A stretch of 64,000 nucleotides of DNA, from positions 4,960,001 to 5,024,000 of the forward strand of contig NZ_AP022584.1 of assembly GCF_010731675.1 (NCBI RefSeq), read 5' to 3'. The translations under genes were made by a program, and so were the position numbers. Positions 39,501 to 48,186 of this stretch are shown one piece after another. How positions within the stretch are numbered: position 1 is the first letter of the stretch; every line of letters starts with the position of its first letter. Source of the stretch: Mycobacterium marseillense (GTDB lineage: Bacteria; Actinomycetota; Actinomycetes; Mycobacteriales; Mycobacteriaceae). Under the pieces are notes generated by a model. The model was not told the origin of the DNA and ran no database searches. It saw nothing but the letters and a program-made list of their open reading frames with translations.

Positions 39501-39800
39501 CGGTTTGACGCCGATGCCGCCGGTCTCTCCGAAAATCTGTGGCGGGTCGACGAGGATGCCATGGCGGCCATCCCGGCGGCCTCGGCGATACCCACGCCGC
39601 TCGGCCACACCGTGGAATTCAACGCCGCCCTCCTGGACACCGGCACCGGCCAGCGCCTGCACGCGACGTGGACGTGGGCACCTTCGGCGCTGGACGACGA
39701 ACAGATCCAGCGGCTGAACCGGCTGTTGTTCGAGGCGCTGACCGGCATCTGCGCGCAGGTGCGGCAGGGTACGGGTGCTCAGCCGACATCGTCGAGCTGA
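36513..39800 (+). CDS. stand-alone NRPS module: adenylation - peptidyl carrier - epimerization
   Basis: 1095 residues. A domain (about 50-550) with the P-loop-like [44 protein letters not shown] and the C-terminal NGKLD lysine motif. PCP (565-640) with LGGDS and the phosphopantetheine Ser594. E domain (655-1085) with TPIMRW, HHLSVD (catalytic His767), [23 protein letters not shown] and FNYLGRFD. There is no condensation or thioesterase domain. Hand alignment to GrsA gives a pocket code near D-Y-W-S-V-G-M-V-H-K, closest to threonine-type codes. It should load one amino acid and epimerize it to D. The N-terminal RLLSIDWLD linker is typical of a lost upstream C domain. GTG 36513 or ATG 36519 may start it; an in-frame TGA at 36507 blocks anything longer. 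Confidence 0.9.
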   Translation: MKMESDCGALPAANAADPAKRLLSIDWLDADEHGQLDEWGNRAVLAQPARPPVSIPDMFAARVARDADAVAITCGSRSMTYGELDVASNRLAHLLVGRGAAPGERVAMLLPRCAEAIVAVLAVIKTGAAYVPMDPAHPDARIGLVVGDAAPIAVITTADLRLRVDASDVPVIDIADPAIDAQSGDALPVPAADNLAYLVYTSGTTGMPKGVGVTHHNVTRLLESLGAELAPGQVWTQCHSLAFDYSVWEIWAPLLYGGRLLMVPDGVVRSSEEFHALLVREQVSVLSQTPSAFHALQTADALHSEMGQLNLTTVVFGGEALEPQRLASWFRNHPELPRMINMYGITETTVHASFRQIVARDVDNSVSPIGVPLEHLAFFVLDKFLRRVSVGAVGELYVAGAGVASGYWGRSGLTASRFVACPFGGTDASGQRMYRTGDLVRWDADGELQYVGRADEQVKIRGYRIELGEIKAAFGELDGVDQVAVIAREDRPGDRRLVGYVTGTADPVKVRAQLADRLPEYMVPAAVVGLAALPLTVNGKLDTRALPPPEYWDADRYRAPGDAIEQVLADIYAQVLGVERVGVDDPFFDLGGDSVLSMQVVARARAAGVACRQRDVFVEQTVARLAQVAVLLDGDPAEIDEGAGAVVATPIMRWLHGFDGPVDEYNQTVVVQAPAGVTEADVVVVLQALLDRHAMLRLRAEDTGEGDWSLWVPEVGAVDARACLRAVDALSDEALVAARSRLNPAAGAMFTALWVPDTGQLALMIHHLSVDVPSWRILFEDLNIAWAQHHHGQPVELPTGGTSFARWGSVLSEHARSAAVVELADTWRQLLETPAVLPAVQPAVDTYAGAGHLLAALDIETTHQLLGEVSAAFHAGVQDILLIAFGLAWNEFLGADGAPIGINVKGHGRAEELRRDVDLSRTVGWFTSKYPVALTVGDLPWTLVAAGGAALGPLITAALERLRAMPDGLTYGLLRYLNPEVGLDGSEPAIEFNYLGRFDADAAGLSENLWRVDEDAMAAIPAASAIPTPLGHTVEFNAALLDTGTGQRLHATWTWAPSALDDEQIQRLNRLLFEALTGICAQVRQGTGAQPTSSS

Positions 39801-39859
39801 CTGTCGACGATAATGACGTAACGACCCCTTTGAGCTCACTCGGGAGATTGTGCACGCGC

Positions 39860-41404
39860 ATGGCGATCGATGACCTGGTGATGGAAACCAGCTACGGCCC
39901 GGTCCGCGGTGTCGACGAGGGCCGCGTCACGGCGTGGAAGGGCATTCGCTACGCGGCGGCGCCGGTGGGCGACTTACGTTTTCGGGCGCCGCAACCGCCC
40001 GAGCGCTGGACCGAGATCGCCGACGCCACCGTGTTCGGGCCGGCCTGCCCGCAACCGATCTTTCCCAACATGCCGCTGGATCTGGGCGCACCGCAGGGCG
40101 AAGACTGCCTGCGGCTCAACGTCTGGGCATCCTCTGAGACCCGGCCCGGCGACGCCAAACCGGTGCTGGTGTGGCTGCACGGCGGCGCCTACGTCCTGGG
40201 ATCGAGCAGCCAGACGCTCTATGACGGCAGCAGGCTGGTCAGCCACGGCGACGTCGTCGTGGTGACCGTCAACTATCGGCTCGGGGTGCTCGGCTTTCTC
40301 GACCTGGCGTCATTCGACACGGCAGGGCGACGGTTCGACTCGAACGTGGGGCTGCGCGACGCGATCGCGGCGTTGGAGTGGGTGCGCGACAACATCGCCG
40401 CCTTCGGCGGCGACCCGCGACGGGTCACCCTGTTCGGTGAGTCCGCCGGGGCGGGCATCGTCACGACGCTGTTGGCCAGCCCGGCGGCCGAGGGCCTGTT
40501 CGCCGGCGCGATCGCGCAGAGTTCGCCGGCCACCTCGGTGTATGACCGCGACCGTGCGCATCGGGTCACCCAAGCGTTCCTCGACAAACTGGGAATCGCG
40601 CCGTCGGAGTCGCAGCGGCTGGTCGACATGCCGATGGCGGCGATCCTGGCCGCGTCGCAACAGGTCTTCGACGAAGTGCCGGCGCGCAACCCGGGAACTC
40701 TGGCGTTCGTGCCGATCGTCGACGGTGACCTGCTGGGCGACTACCCGGTCAAGCTTGCGCAAGAGGGCCGCACCCATCCGGTGCCGTTGATCATCGGCAC
40801 CAACAAACACGAGGCGGCCCTCTTCCGGCTGATGCGCTCGCCATTGATGCCGATCACCCCGAGCGCGATCACCTCGATGTTCAACCAGATCGCGGCGGAA
40901 CAACCCGATTTGCAGTTGCCCACCGAGGAAGTGATCGGCTCGGCGTATTCGCGATTGCGGCGCAAGGCACGGAGTCTGCGCATCGCGACCGACGTCGGCT
41001 TCCGGATGCCCTCGGTGTGGCTGGCCGAGGGGCACGCCCGGGTGGCGAAGGTGTATCTGTACCGGTTCGATTACGCCAGCCCGTTGTTGAAGCTGCTGAC
41101 GGTCGGGGCCGCGCACGCCACCGAATTGCCTTACGTCTGGGGAACTCTCGGTGCGCCCAAGGATCCCACGCTGAAACTCGGTGGCACCAGAACCGCCAAG
41201 GCGGTCTCCAAACGGGTGCGTGCCCGATGGATCAACTTCGCCGCGCACGCCAACCCCGCGGGCCCCGCGGGCGAGCCGGAATGGCCGCCGTACCGGACGA
41301 GCGATCGTGCCTGCCTGCTCATCGGCAAGAAGGACGCCCTCGCGCATGACGTCGACGCGAACATCCGCGCCGCGTGGGGCAGCGAGATGGTGAGCTTTCG
41401 CTAG
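39860..41404 (+). CDS. type-B carboxylesterase, full length (PnbA-like)
   Basis: 514 residues of the acetylcholinesterase/type-B family. Oxyanion motif LHGGAY, nucleophile Ser195 in FGESAGAG, and His419 in GAAHATELPYVWG are in place; the acidic member probably lies around residue 310. It should hydrolyse carboxylic esters; no signal peptide is visible. The ATG at 39860 is the first sensible start; CGGGAGA is 13 nt upstream, so the ribosome site is loose, and an ATG seven codons later is possible. From memory M. tuberculosis carries this gene as two adjacent fragments (Rv1104, Rv1105), so this is the intact form. It lies 59 bp after the NRPS module, and its stop interlocks with 3-beta-HSD. Confidence 0.88.
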   Translation: MAIDDLVMETSYGPVRGVDEGRVTAWKGIRYAAAPVGDLRFRAPQPPERWTEIADATVFGPACPQPIFPNMPLDLGAPQGEDCLRLNVWASSETRPGDAKPVLVWLHGGAYVLGSSSQTLYDGSRLVSHGDVVVVTVNYRLGVLGFLDLASFDTAGRRFDSNVGLRDAIAALEWVRDNIAAFGGDPRRVTLFGESAGAGIVTTLLASPAAEGLFAGAIAQSSPATSVYDRDRAHRVTQAFLDKLGIAPSESQRLVDMPMAAILAASQQVFDEVPARNPGTLAFVPIVDGDLLGDYPVKLAQEGRTHPVPLIIGTNKHEAALFRLMRSPLMPITPSAITSMFNQIAAEQPDLQLPTEEVIGSAYSRLRRKARSLRIATDVGFRMPSVWLAEGHARVAKVYLYRFDYASPLLKLLTVGAAHATELPYVWGTLGAPKDPTLKLGGTRTAKAVSKRVRARWINFAAHANPAGPAGEPEWPPYRTSDRACLLIGKKDALAHDVDANIRAAWGSEMVSFR

Positions 41405-42501
41405 ACGGACGCCTTGCCCGCCAACGCTTCTCGCTTCATCTGGTCGAACATCCCCACGTAGTAGGGCAGACATTCCGACAGCGCCTGCTCCGTGGTGAAC
41501 AGGGGCTGATAGCCGAGGTCGCGAGACGCCTTGGCGATCGAGAAGAAGTTGTCCAGATACAACCGCTCGACGGCCAGCGGCTCGAGCAGCGGCGCGGGTA
41601 TCCCAAACCGGAAATGCAGCCGCTGCCAACCCGTCATCGCCGCGCGCACGACGGGACCGTTCACCCGGACCCGGGGCCAATTCTCGCCGCAGGCCTCGAT
41701 CACCGGCCGGGCGAACTCGAACATGTTGATCGGCTCGGCGTCGTTGATGAAGTACGCCTGGCCGGGCGCGGTGCCGCCGGGAACCAGATGCTGGGCCGCC
41801 AGGATGAAACCGTGAATCAGGTTGTGCACGTAGGAGTTGTCCAACCGCGCCGACTTGCGACCGATCAGCACCTTGACGTGACCGGCGATCACGCTTTCGA
41901 ACAGCTTGCGGAACATCGTCTGGTCACCGCGGCCCCAGATGCCGCTGGGCCGAATCGCACATGTGAGCAGGCCGGCCCCACCATTCGGGGAGCCGTTCTG
42001 GCCCAATACAAATCGCTCGGCGATCACTTTGGTCTCGGTGTAAAGATCGTTGAACCGGCCGGTGTAGGGCAAGGTCTCGTCGCCGCTGGCGATGTTCTGT
42101 CCGCCCATCACGACGCTGTTCGACGAGGTGTAGACGAAGCGCTGCACCCCGGCCGCCTGCCCGGCGCGGATCAGGTTCTCGGTACCCCCGACGTTGACCC
42201 CGAAGCTGCGCTGCCGGTACTCCTCGGTCACCGACGCGCCACCCATCAGGTCGATGATCGCCGCGGTGTGAAACACCGTGTCGATGCCATCGACCGCTTC
42301 GGCGCACACGGCCGTGTCGGTGATGTCTCCTTGCAGCACCTCGAGCGCAGGATGCTCCGGCAGCGGCGAGGGGGCGCGGTCAAACGAGCGGACCTGATGC
42401 CCGCGGTCGAGCAAGGTGGTCACCAGGTTGGCGCCGACGAATCCGGACCCCCCGGTGACCAGGACGCGGCCGAGTTCGGCCGTCAGCGATGCATCACCCA
42501 T
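41401..42501 (-). CDS. 3-beta-hydroxysteroid dehydrogenase / delta-5-4 isomerase (Rv1106c type)
   Basis: 366 residues of the extended SDR family. The NAD-binding motif TGGSGFVG is at 17-24, and the YTETK pair supplies the catalytic Tyr and Lys; the SSN segment just before (YTSSNSVVMGG) gives the Ser. The homologue oxidises cholesterol to cholestenone, the opening step of sterol catabolism. I place the start at the ATG at 42501 because TATGAT lies 7 nt upstream of it (leaderless); the ATG at 42513 lies inside that -10. A palindrome fitting the KstR operator consensus overlaps the promoter. The stop interlocks with the carboxylesterase gene (CTAG). Confidence 0.92.
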   Translation of the reverse strand: MGDASLTAELGRVLVTGGSGFVGANLVTTLLDRGHQVRSFDRAPSPLPEHPALEVLQGDITDTAVCAEAVDGIDTVFHTAAIIDLMGGASVTEEYRQRSFGVNVGGTENLIRAGQAAGVQRFVYTSSNSVVMGGQNIASGDETLPYTGRFNDLYTETKVIAERFVLGQNGSPNGGAGLLTCAIRPSGIWGRGDQTMFRKLFESVIAGHVKVLIGRKSARLDNSYVHNLIHGFILAAQHLVPGGTAPGQAYFINDAEPINMFEFARPVIEACGENWPRVRVNGPVVRAAMTGWQRLHFRFGIPAPLLEPLAVERLYLDNFFSIAKASRDLGYQPLFTTEQALSECLPYYVGMFDQMKREALAGKASV

Positions 42502-42508
42502 GGGGCAA

Positions 42509-42514
42509 ATCATA
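42509..42514 (-). promoter_or_regulatory. -10 hexamer TATGAT of the 3-beta-HSD gene
   Basis: On the minus strand TATGAT is followed by 7 nt and the ATG at 42501. It is the best -10 match in the window and fixes the start four codons later than the longest frame. Confidence 0.65.
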
Positions 42515-42516
42515 AC

Positions 42517-42530
42517 TGAAACGTGTTCCA
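42517..42530 (-). promoter_or_regulatory. KstR-type operator (TnnAACnnGTTnnA)
   Basis: The plus strand reads TGAAACGTGTTCCA, the minus strand TGGAACACGTTTCA; both fit TnnAACnnGTTnnA, the consensus I know for the cholesterol-responsive repressor KstR, with no mismatch at the seven-plus fixed positions. It ends 2 bp from the -10 hexamer, where a bound repressor would block RNA polymerase. Confidence 0.65.
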
Positions 42531-42574
42531 GTTCGGAAAAAAACTTTCAACGCAGCCCTCCGATGTCGCGCGAT

Positions 42575-42844
42575 TCAGGCGCCGTCGCCATCGCCGGACG
42601 CGAGTGCGTCCTCAATTCGCTTGCGGGCTCCAGCTAAATGCTCTTCACAGCGTTTGGCCAGCTGCTCGCCCCTTTCCCATAGCTGCAGCGACGCGTCTAG
42701 GTCCAGGCCACCCTGCTCTAGTTGGCGCACGACCTCGATCAGTTCGTCCCGGCACGCTTCATAGCCGAGGTTACTAATAGGTGTAATGGATTCGGTCTCC
42801 TCCGGGCCGGCGGGGCCGTCCCCGCCGTCGTTCTTACGCGCCAT
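42575..42844 (-). CDS. xseB: exodeoxyribonuclease VII small subunit XseB
   Basis: 89 residues. After a Gly/Asp/Glu-rich N-terminus comes the XseB helical hairpin [18 protein letters not shown]...[13 protein letters not shown], which is characteristic of the family. Several XseB copies bind one XseA to form the nuclease that trims single-stranded DNA. The ATG at 42844 lies inside the end of xseA (11-bp overlap), so the pair is translationally coupled. The gene is followed by the HSD promoter region 60 bp downstream. Confidence 0.92.
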   Translation of the reverse strand: MARKNDGGDGPAGPEETESITPISNLGYEACRDELIEVVRQLEQGGLDLDASLQLWERGEQLAKRCEEHLAGARKRIEDALASGDGDGA

Positions 42845-44081
42845 CGGCCGGTCCTTCGCTGACCGCGGCCACGGCGCCGTCGGCCACCCGCACCCGCAGC
42901 CGGGCACCCGCCGGCGCGTCGTCGACCGACCGCAACACCTGGCTCTCGGTGGGACCGACCGTCTGCACGACCGCATAGCCGCGCGCCAGGGTGGCCGCTG
43001 GCCCCAACGTCGCCAACCGCGCGCCGAGATGGCCGATCCGTTCGGTTTCGGTGGCGGCCAGCCGGGTGATGTCGCGGCGAATCGCCGACCGCGCGCGGTG
43101 AATCTCCTCCCCGCGCGCCGTCAGCGCCGCCAGCGGTTCGGCCAGCACCGGCCGGCTGCGGATCTGGGCCAGGGCCCGTTGTTCGCGAGATACCCAGTTG
43201 CGCAGCGCCTGTGCGCTGCGCCGGCGCAGGTCGTCGATCAGCCGCTGTTCGGCCGCGGTGTCGGGAACCACCTTCTTGGCCGCGTCGGTTGGGGTGGCCG
43301 CACGCAGATCGGCGACCAGATCGCACAGCGGATTGTCGGGTTCGTGACCGACCGCGCTGATCACCGGGGTGCGGCACGCGGCGATCGTGCGGCACAGCGT
43401 CTCGTCGGAGAACGGCAACAGGTCCTCGACGCTGCCGCCGCCGCGGGCGAGCACGATGACGTCGACGTCGGCGTCGCCGTCGAGCTCGCGCAGGGCGTCG
43501 ACGATCTGCGCGACCGCGTTGGGCCCCTGGACCGCGGTGTTGCGGACGGCGAAACGCACCGCCGGCCAGCGCCCCGCCGCCACCGTTTTCACGTCGCGCT
43601 CGGCTGCGCTGGCGCGGCCGGTGATCAGGCCGATCAGGTTGGGCAGGAACGGGATTGGCCGCTTGAGCCGGGGATCGAAGAGCCCTTCGGCGTCCAACAG
43701 CCTGCGCAGCCGATCGATGCGTGCCAGCAGCTCGCCCACTCCCACCGCGCGAATCTCGCTGAGCCGCAATGAAAATGTGCCACGGCCGGTGTAAAACGAC
43801 GGCTTTCCACGCACCACCACCTGGGTGCCCTCAGCCAGCTTCACCGGCGCGTTGAGCACCAGGTCGCGCGGGCACGTCACGGTCAGTGACATGTCGGCGG
43901 CGGGGTCACGCAGCACCATGAACACGGTCTTGGAATCGGGGCGCATCGAGACCTGGGCGAGCTGGCCCTCCACCCAGACGGTGCCCAGCTTGTCGATCCA
44001 GCCGGCCACCCGGATCGCCACCGCGCGCACCGGAAAAGGGTTCTCGGCGGAATTCGGTTCGGACGTCGCGGCCGGGGTCAC
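42834..44081 (-). CDS. xseA: exodeoxyribonuclease VII large subunit XseA
   Basis: 415 residues: an N-terminal OB-fold (about 20-115, with [10 protein letters not shown]), a central catalytic domain with [14 protein letters not shown] and the [11 protein letters not shown] motif, and a helical C-terminal region that binds XseB. Single-strand exonuclease in DNA repair. The GTG start overlaps the stop of the upstream gene (GTGA), and the end overlaps xseB, so three genes form a tightly coupled operon. GTG start is otherwise without an independent ribosome site. Confidence 0.95.
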   Translation of the reverse strand: MTPAATSEPNSAENPFPVRAVAIRVAGWIDKLGTVWVEGQLAQVSMRPDSKTVFMVLRDPAADMSLTVTCPRDLVLNAPVKLAEGTQVVVRGKPSFYTGRGTFSLRLSEIRAVGVGELLARIDRLRRLLDAEGLFDPRLKRPIPFLPNLIGLITGRASAAERDVKTVAAGRWPAVRFAVRNTAVQGPNAVAQIVDALRELDGDADVDVIVLARGGGSVEDLLPFSDETLCRTIAACRTPVISAVGHEPDNPLCDLVADLRAATPTDAAKKVVPDTAAEQRLIDDLRRRSAQALRNWVSREQRALAQIRSRPVLAEPLAALTARGEEIHRARSAIRRDITRLAATETERIGHLGARLATLGPAATLARGYAVVQTVGPTESQVLRSVDDAPAGARLRVRVADGAVAAVSEGPADGA

Positions 44082-44677
44082 TTCGCGTTCGCGCGGGTGA
44101 TCCTGTTGGCGAGCAGCGTCTGGAACGGCGCGCGGCCCTTGGTCGCCTGCTCGTAGGCCAGCAGGGCTTCGAGTTCATCCACGCTCAGCGATTGCAGACG
44201 GGCCCGCAGCTGGGCCAGCGTCAGGGCCGCGTAGTCCAGTTCGGTGGCCACCGCGGGTTGCGACACCGCCGAGCTCGCGGGCGGCTTCTTCGCGGGGCGG
44301 GCGGGTTTGGTCAGGGCGCTGGCGTCTTCGTGCGCGTCGGCCACCGAGTACAGCGCGAACCGTCCCTCGGCCCTGCGCTCGCCCTCGCTGCCGTCGGTCA
44401 CCGCGGCAAATGCCCCGTCGATCGCGTCGTCCACGTCTTCGTCGAACGTCGCCCATTCCGGCTTCTCGTCCTTGGGCGGGAAAATCGACTCGAGGGTGCT
44501 GTCCCCCTTGATCACCAGCTCGGCGAGGTTCTGTTGGAAACGCATCACGATGTGTGCCGCCTGACTGGCCAGTGTCATGGGGTACATCAGGATGGTTTTC
44601 GGCAGCCTGATGGTCTCCTCAACGGCGACCGTCGCCGCGCCGACCAGCAGCCGAACCCCATACGGTGCAGTAGCCAT
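44078..44677 (-). CDS. conserved protein, possibly lipid-droplet associated (Rv1109c type)
   Basis: 199 residues. The first 60 are amphipathic and hydrophobic ([19 protein letters not shown]...), without a clean membrane helix; then an acidic middle containing [18 protein letters not shown], and an Ala/Pro-rich linker to a C-terminal [19 protein letters not shown] helix pair. The amphipathic N-terminus reminds me of actinobacterial lipid-droplet proteins (rhodococcal MLDS), but this is recollection, not proof. It heads the operon with xseA and xseB through a GTGA overlap. Divergent from ispH by 89 bp. Confidence 0.75.
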   Translation of the reverse strand: MATAPYGVRLLVGAATVAVEETIRLPKTILMYPMTLASQAAHIVMRFQQNLAELVIKGDSTLESIFPPKDEKPEWATFDEDVDDAIDGAFAAVTDGSEGERRAEGRFALYSVADAHEDASALTKPARPAKKPPASSAVSQPAVATELDYAALTLAQLRARLQSLSVDELEALLAYEQATKGRAPFQTLLANRITRANAK

Positions 44678-44753
44678 GGGTCCAAGATTGCCTTAAGCGG
44701 CGGCTAACTCCAAGCCCGCTGCCGCGAGCTGGCAACCCCGTGTCGGCAGAACG

Positions 44754-44759
44754 TACCCT
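44754..44759 (+). promoter_or_regulatory. candidate -10 (TACCCT) for leaderless ispH
   Basis: TACCCT is followed by 7 nt and the ATG at 44767, the same spacing seen at the ketosteroid isomerase gene. It argues against the longer in-frame start at 44740. Confidence 0.55.
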
Positions 44760-44766
44760 GGGGGAC

Positions 44767-45765
44767 ATGCCCTCGACCGTCGACATGGGGATTCCCGGCG
44801 CAGCCAGCTCGGTAGCCGTCACCCCGACCCGCAAGCGCGTGCTCCTGGCCGAGCCGCGCGGTTACTGCGCGGGCGTGGACAGGGCCGTCGAGACCGTCGA
44901 GCGCGCGCTGGAGAAGCACGGCCCGCCGGTCTATGTGCGTCACGAGATCGTGCACAACCGGCACGTGGTCAGCACGCTGGAGAAGGCCGGTGCGGTGTTC
45001 GTCGAGGAGACCGACGAGGTGCCCGAAGGCGCCATCGTGGTGTTCTCCGCGCACGGCGTCGCGCCCTCGGTGCACTCGGCGGCCGCCGAGCGCAACCTAC
45101 ACACCATCGACGCCACCTGCCCTCTGGTCACCAAGGTGCACAACGAGGCCCGGCGCTTCGCCCGCAACGACTACGACATCCTGCTCATCGGCCACGAGGG
45201 CCACGAGGAGGTGGTCGGCACCGCCGGGGAGGCGCCCGACCATGTGCAGCTGGTCGACGGGGTGGCCGCCGTCGACAACGTGACGGTCCGCGACGAGGAC
45301 AAGGTGGTTTGGCTCTCGCAGACCACGCTGTCGGTCGACGAGACCATGGAAATCGTCGAGCGGCTGCGGCAACGATTCCCGAAGCTGCAGGACCCGCCCA
45401 GCGACGACATCTGCTATGCGACGCAAAACCGGCAGGTCGCGGTCAAGGCGATGGCGCCGGAATGCGAGCTGGTGATCGTCGTCGGGTCGCGCAATTCGTC
45501 GAACTCGGTGCGGCTGGTGGAAGTGGCGCTGGGCGGCGGGGCCGCCGCCGCACACCTGGTCGACTGGGCCGACGACATCGACCCGGCATGGCTCGAGGGC
45601 GTCACCACGGTCGGCGTCACGTCCGGGGCGTCTGTCCCCGAGGTCTTGGTGCAAGGCGTGCTCGAGCGGCTCGCCGAGTGCGGCTTCGACCTGGTGCAAC
45701 CGGTCACCACCGCGCAGGAAACCCTCGTGTTCGCCCTGCCGCGCGAGATCCGCTCAGCCCGCTGA
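44767..45765 (+). CDS. ispH: 4-hydroxy-3-methylbut-2-enyl diphosphate reductase IspH (LytB2)
   Basis: 332 residues. Three cysteines that hold the [4Fe-4S] cluster are in place: Cys34 (PRGYCAGV), Cys118 ([11 protein letters not shown]) and Cys216 ([11 protein letters not shown]), along with the active-site His residues of VRHEIVHN and SAHGVAP. It makes isopentenyl and dimethylallyl diphosphate, the last step of the MEP pathway. The ATG at 44767 fits a leaderless promoter. It is convergent with the basic-tailed membrane protein gene, 5 bp apart. Confidence 0.95.
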   Translation: MPSTVDMGIPGAASSVAVTPTRKRVLLAEPRGYCAGVDRAVETVERALEKHGPPVYVRHEIVHNRHVVSTLEKAGAVFVEETDEVPEGAIVVFSAHGVAPSVHSAAAERNLHTIDATCPLVTKVHNEARRFARNDYDILLIGHEGHEEVVGTAGEAPDHVQLVDGVAAVDNVTVRDEDKVVWLSQTTLSVDETMEIVERLRQRFPKLQDPPSDDICYATQNRQVAVKAMAPECELVIVVGSRNSSNSVRLVEVALGGGAAAAHLVDWADDIDPAWLEGVTTVGVTSGASVPEVLVQGVLERLAECGFDLVQPVTTAQETLVFALPREIRSAR

Positions 45766-45770
45766 GGGCC

Positions 45771-46895
45771 TCAGCCGTCGTATTCCCAGGATTCCGCCGG
45801 GGATCGTCCGTGTGCGCGGCCCGGCGTCCGTGAGCGACCCCGCCGCTCGGTGTGCGGCTCCCGCGGCTGGTCCTGGGTGCCGCCGCGGTAGCGGACCTGC
45901 GAGATGGGGTGATGCGTCCCGCCGCTCCCGGTCGACGGGGGGCGCCGTCGCCGCGGCTCGTAGGGCTCGCGGCTGTCGTCGTACCTGTCGCCGTAGGACT
46001 CAAAGCCATCGAAACGGCTACTGCGTGGCGCGGGGCGGTCGTAGGGACGCTCGTAGGGATTGCGGCGGGTGCGCGGCTCGCGTCGCGGCTCCGGGTCGCC
46101 CTCGGGGCGGGGGCGTCGGCGTGACCGACGCGGCGGTTCGGCGGCGTCGTAATCGCGGGCGGCCGCCGGGCTTCGACGGGCGCTGCGCCGTGGCCGCTCG
46201 GGCCGCTCGACCGACTCGTCGTCGAGGGGTGGCCGCGCGTGCCGGGAGCGGGCCCGCGCTGAACGCGTCGAGGAGCGACCGTCTCGGGCCGTCCGGCGGG
46301 TCCGGTCCGACGAGCCCGACGTGCGACCGCGGCGCGGCTCGGAGGCCTCGTCGGTGTCGTCGGCATCGGGCTGTAGCACCGACTGCAGTTTGGCGCCGAT
46401 GGTGTTGAAGAAGGACTTGACGTCGACGCTGGTGGCGCCGGAGGACGTGCTCGCCGTGGTTGCGCCCTGGGCGTTTCCGAAATACCAGCGGGCCAGTCCG
46501 ATCGCCAGCACGGCGCCGGCGGTGCCCAGCATGAGGGGGAAGCGCTCGATCAGCGGATAGCCGCAGTTGATCAGCAGGTCTTTGAGGCGGCCGATTTTGG
46601 CGTCGTGGAACAGCCAGTAGGCGCCGGGCACCGCGCAGAACAGGATCAGTGGCGGCTGGATGATCGTGGTGAAGATGCCGTCCTGGCGCACCGCGAGCAC
46701 CGCCGCCACACAACCCGCTATATAGAAGCCCGCGAAAACATGGGTCAGTTCCTTGTGACCAGCGTCGATTCCGTACCCGATAGCGGTCGCCGTGACGGCG
46801 ATGAGCAGGGCTGCGTACCAGGGGGCGCCTGGGATGTTGGGGTGGACCGAACGGTGGGCACTGTCCACCGTCGCACTAGCCCGCTGTGCTGACAC
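45771..46895 (-). CDS. membrane protein with long basic C-terminal tail, DUF6542-like (Rv1111c type)
   Basis: 374 residues. Four membrane helices lie between about 22 and 145; the C-terminal 210 residues are highly charged, dominated by Arg, Ser, Pro, Asp and Glu, and probably disordered in the cytoplasm. The frame stays open for another kilobase upstream, but that is antisense to ychF. The GTG at 46895 is 6 nt after TACGGT, a leaderless start, and gives a sensible N-terminus MSAQRAS. The tail could bind nucleic acid or acidic phospholipid, but that is speculation. Function unknown. Confidence 0.8.
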   Translation of the reverse strand: MSAQRASATVDSAHRSVHPNIPGAPWYAALLIAVTATAIGYGIDAGHKELTHVFAGFYIAGCVAAVLAVRQDGIFTTIIQPPLILFCAVPGAYWLFHDAKIGRLKDLLINCGYPLIERFPLMLGTAGAVLAIGLARWYFGNAQGATTASTSSGATSVDVKSFFNTIGAKLQSVLQPDADDTDEASEPRRGRTSGSSDRTRRTARDGRSSTRSARARSRHARPPLDDESVERPERPRRSARRSPAAARDYDAAEPPRRSRRRPRPEGDPEPRREPRTRRNPYERPYDRPAPRSSRFDGFESYGDRYDDSREPYEPRRRRPPSTGSGGTHHPISQVRYRGGTQDQPREPHTERRGRSRTPGRAHGRSPAESWEYDG

Positions 46896-46901
46896 ATGTA
46901 G

Positions 46902-46907
46902 ACCGTA
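46902..46907 (-). promoter_or_regulatory. candidate -10 (TACGGT) for the basic-tailed membrane protein
   Basis: On the minus strand TACGGT precedes the GTG at 46895 by 6 nt. It decides the start within a frame that is otherwise open to 47945. Confidence 0.55.
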
Positions 46908-47036
46908 CCGGGAATGGACCGAAAGGCCCGTAAATACCTCGTAGCGATCCTGTGGCGTGCCCCGCTCTCGCGCACGATCGGCCGCGTGCCGGTCCCGATC
47001 GTCCGACGCCGCGATGACCCCTAGACTTGGCTCCCT

Positions 47037-48110
47037 GTGAGCCTGAGCCTGGGAATAGTCGGCCTGCCCAATGTCGGCAAGTCGACGTTGTTCAACGCGC
47101 TGACCCGGAACAACGTAGTGGCGGCCAACTATCCGTTCGCGACGATCGAACCCAACGAGGGCGTCGTTCCGCTGCCCGATCCGCGGCTGGACAAACTGGC
47201 GGAGCTGTTCGACTCCGAGAAGATCGTGCCGGCGCCGGTGACGTTCGTCGACATCGCCGGAATCGTGAAGGGCGCCTCCGAGGGTGCGGGGCTGGGCAAC
47301 AAGTTCCTGGCCAACATCCGCGAGTGTGACGCGATCTGCCAGGTCGTGCGGGTGTTCGCCGACAACGACGTGGTGCACGTCGACGGCAAGGTCGATCCGG
47401 CCTCCGACATCGAGGTGATCGAGACCGAGTTGATCCTCGCCGACATGCAGACGCTGGAGAAGGCCGTCCCGCGGCTGGAGAAAGAGGCCCGCAACAACAA
47501 GGAGCGTAAGCCCGTGCACGAGGCGGCCGTCGCCGCGGAGGCGGTGCTGAACTCGGGCAAGACGCTCTTCGCGGCGGGTGTCGACACGTCCCTGCTGCGC
47601 GAGCTGAACCTGATGACCACCAAGCCGTTCCTGTACGTGTTCAACGCCGACGAGTCCGTGCTGACCGACGACGCGCGCAAGGCCGAGCTGTCCGCGATGG
47701 TCGCCCCCGCCGACGCGGTATTCCTGGACGCGAAGATCGAGGCCGAGCTGCAGGAGTTGGACGACGAGTCGGCCGCCGAACTGCTGGAGTCCATCGGCCA
47801 AACCGAGCGTGGGCTGGATGCGTTGGCGCGGGCCGGGTTTCACACCCTCAAACTGCAGACCTATCTCACAGCGGGGCCAAAAGAGGCGCGCGCGTGGGTG
47901 ATTCACCAGGGGGATACCGCGCCCAAGGCCGCCGGGGTGATCCACACCGACTTCGAAAAGGGCTTCATCAAGGCCGAGATCGTCTCCTACGACGACCTGA
48001 TCGCCGCGGGTTCGATGGCGGCGGCCAAGGCCGCCGGCAAGGTCCGCATGGAGGGCAAGGACTACGTCATGGCCGACGGTGATGTGGTGGAGTTCCGGTT
48101 CAACGTGTAG
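47037..48110 (+). CDS. ychF: ribosome-binding ATPase YchF (OBG family)
   Basis: 357 residues. P-loop GLPNVGKST (9-17), switch region [13 protein letters not shown], the noncanonical NADE in place of NKxD (which favours ATP over GTP in this family), and a C-terminal TGS domain. It is a translation-associated P-loop ATPase. The GTG start is 9 nt after TAGACT (47022-47027), so the mRNA should have almost no leader. Just after the stop, an imperfect copy of the last 18 coding bases is repeated. Confidence 0.95.
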   Translation: MSLSLGIVGLPNVGKSTLFNALTRNNVVAANYPFATIEPNEGVVPLPDPRLDKLAELFDSEKIVPAPVTFVDIAGIVKGASEGAGLGNKFLANIRECDAICQVVRVFADNDVVHVDGKVDPASDIEVIETELILADMQTLEKAVPRLEKEARNNKERKPVHEAAVAAEAVLNSGKTLFAAGVDTSLLRELNLMTTKPFLYVFNADESVLTDDARKAELSAMVAPADAVFLDAKIEAELQELDDESAAELLESIGQTERGLDALARAGFHTLKLQTYLTAGPKEARAWVIHQGDTAPKAAGVIHTDFEKGFIKAEIVSYDDLIAAGSMAAAKAAGKVRMEGKDYVMADGDVVEFRFNV

Positions 48111-48130
48111 GCGAGTTCCAGTTCAACGCG
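48090..48130 (+). repeat. tandem near-duplicate of the ychF 3' end
   Basis: GAGTTCCGGTTCAACGTG (48090-48107, last codons of ychF) is followed after TAGGC by GAGTTCCAGTTCAACGCG (48113-48130); 16 of 18 bases match. It marks the junction with the accessory stretch that starts here. Confidence 0.7.
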
Positions 48131-48186
48131 AACAAGCATCGCGCAGAATCGAGATTCGGCGACACGGGTTTTCAGCAGCTGGTCTA

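Noticed and set aside
46896..47945. N-terminal extension of the basic-tailed membrane protein to 724 residues
   Set aside because: The extra part is antisense to ychF and lacks protein character; a -10 hexamer 6 nt before the GTG at 46895 gives a better start.
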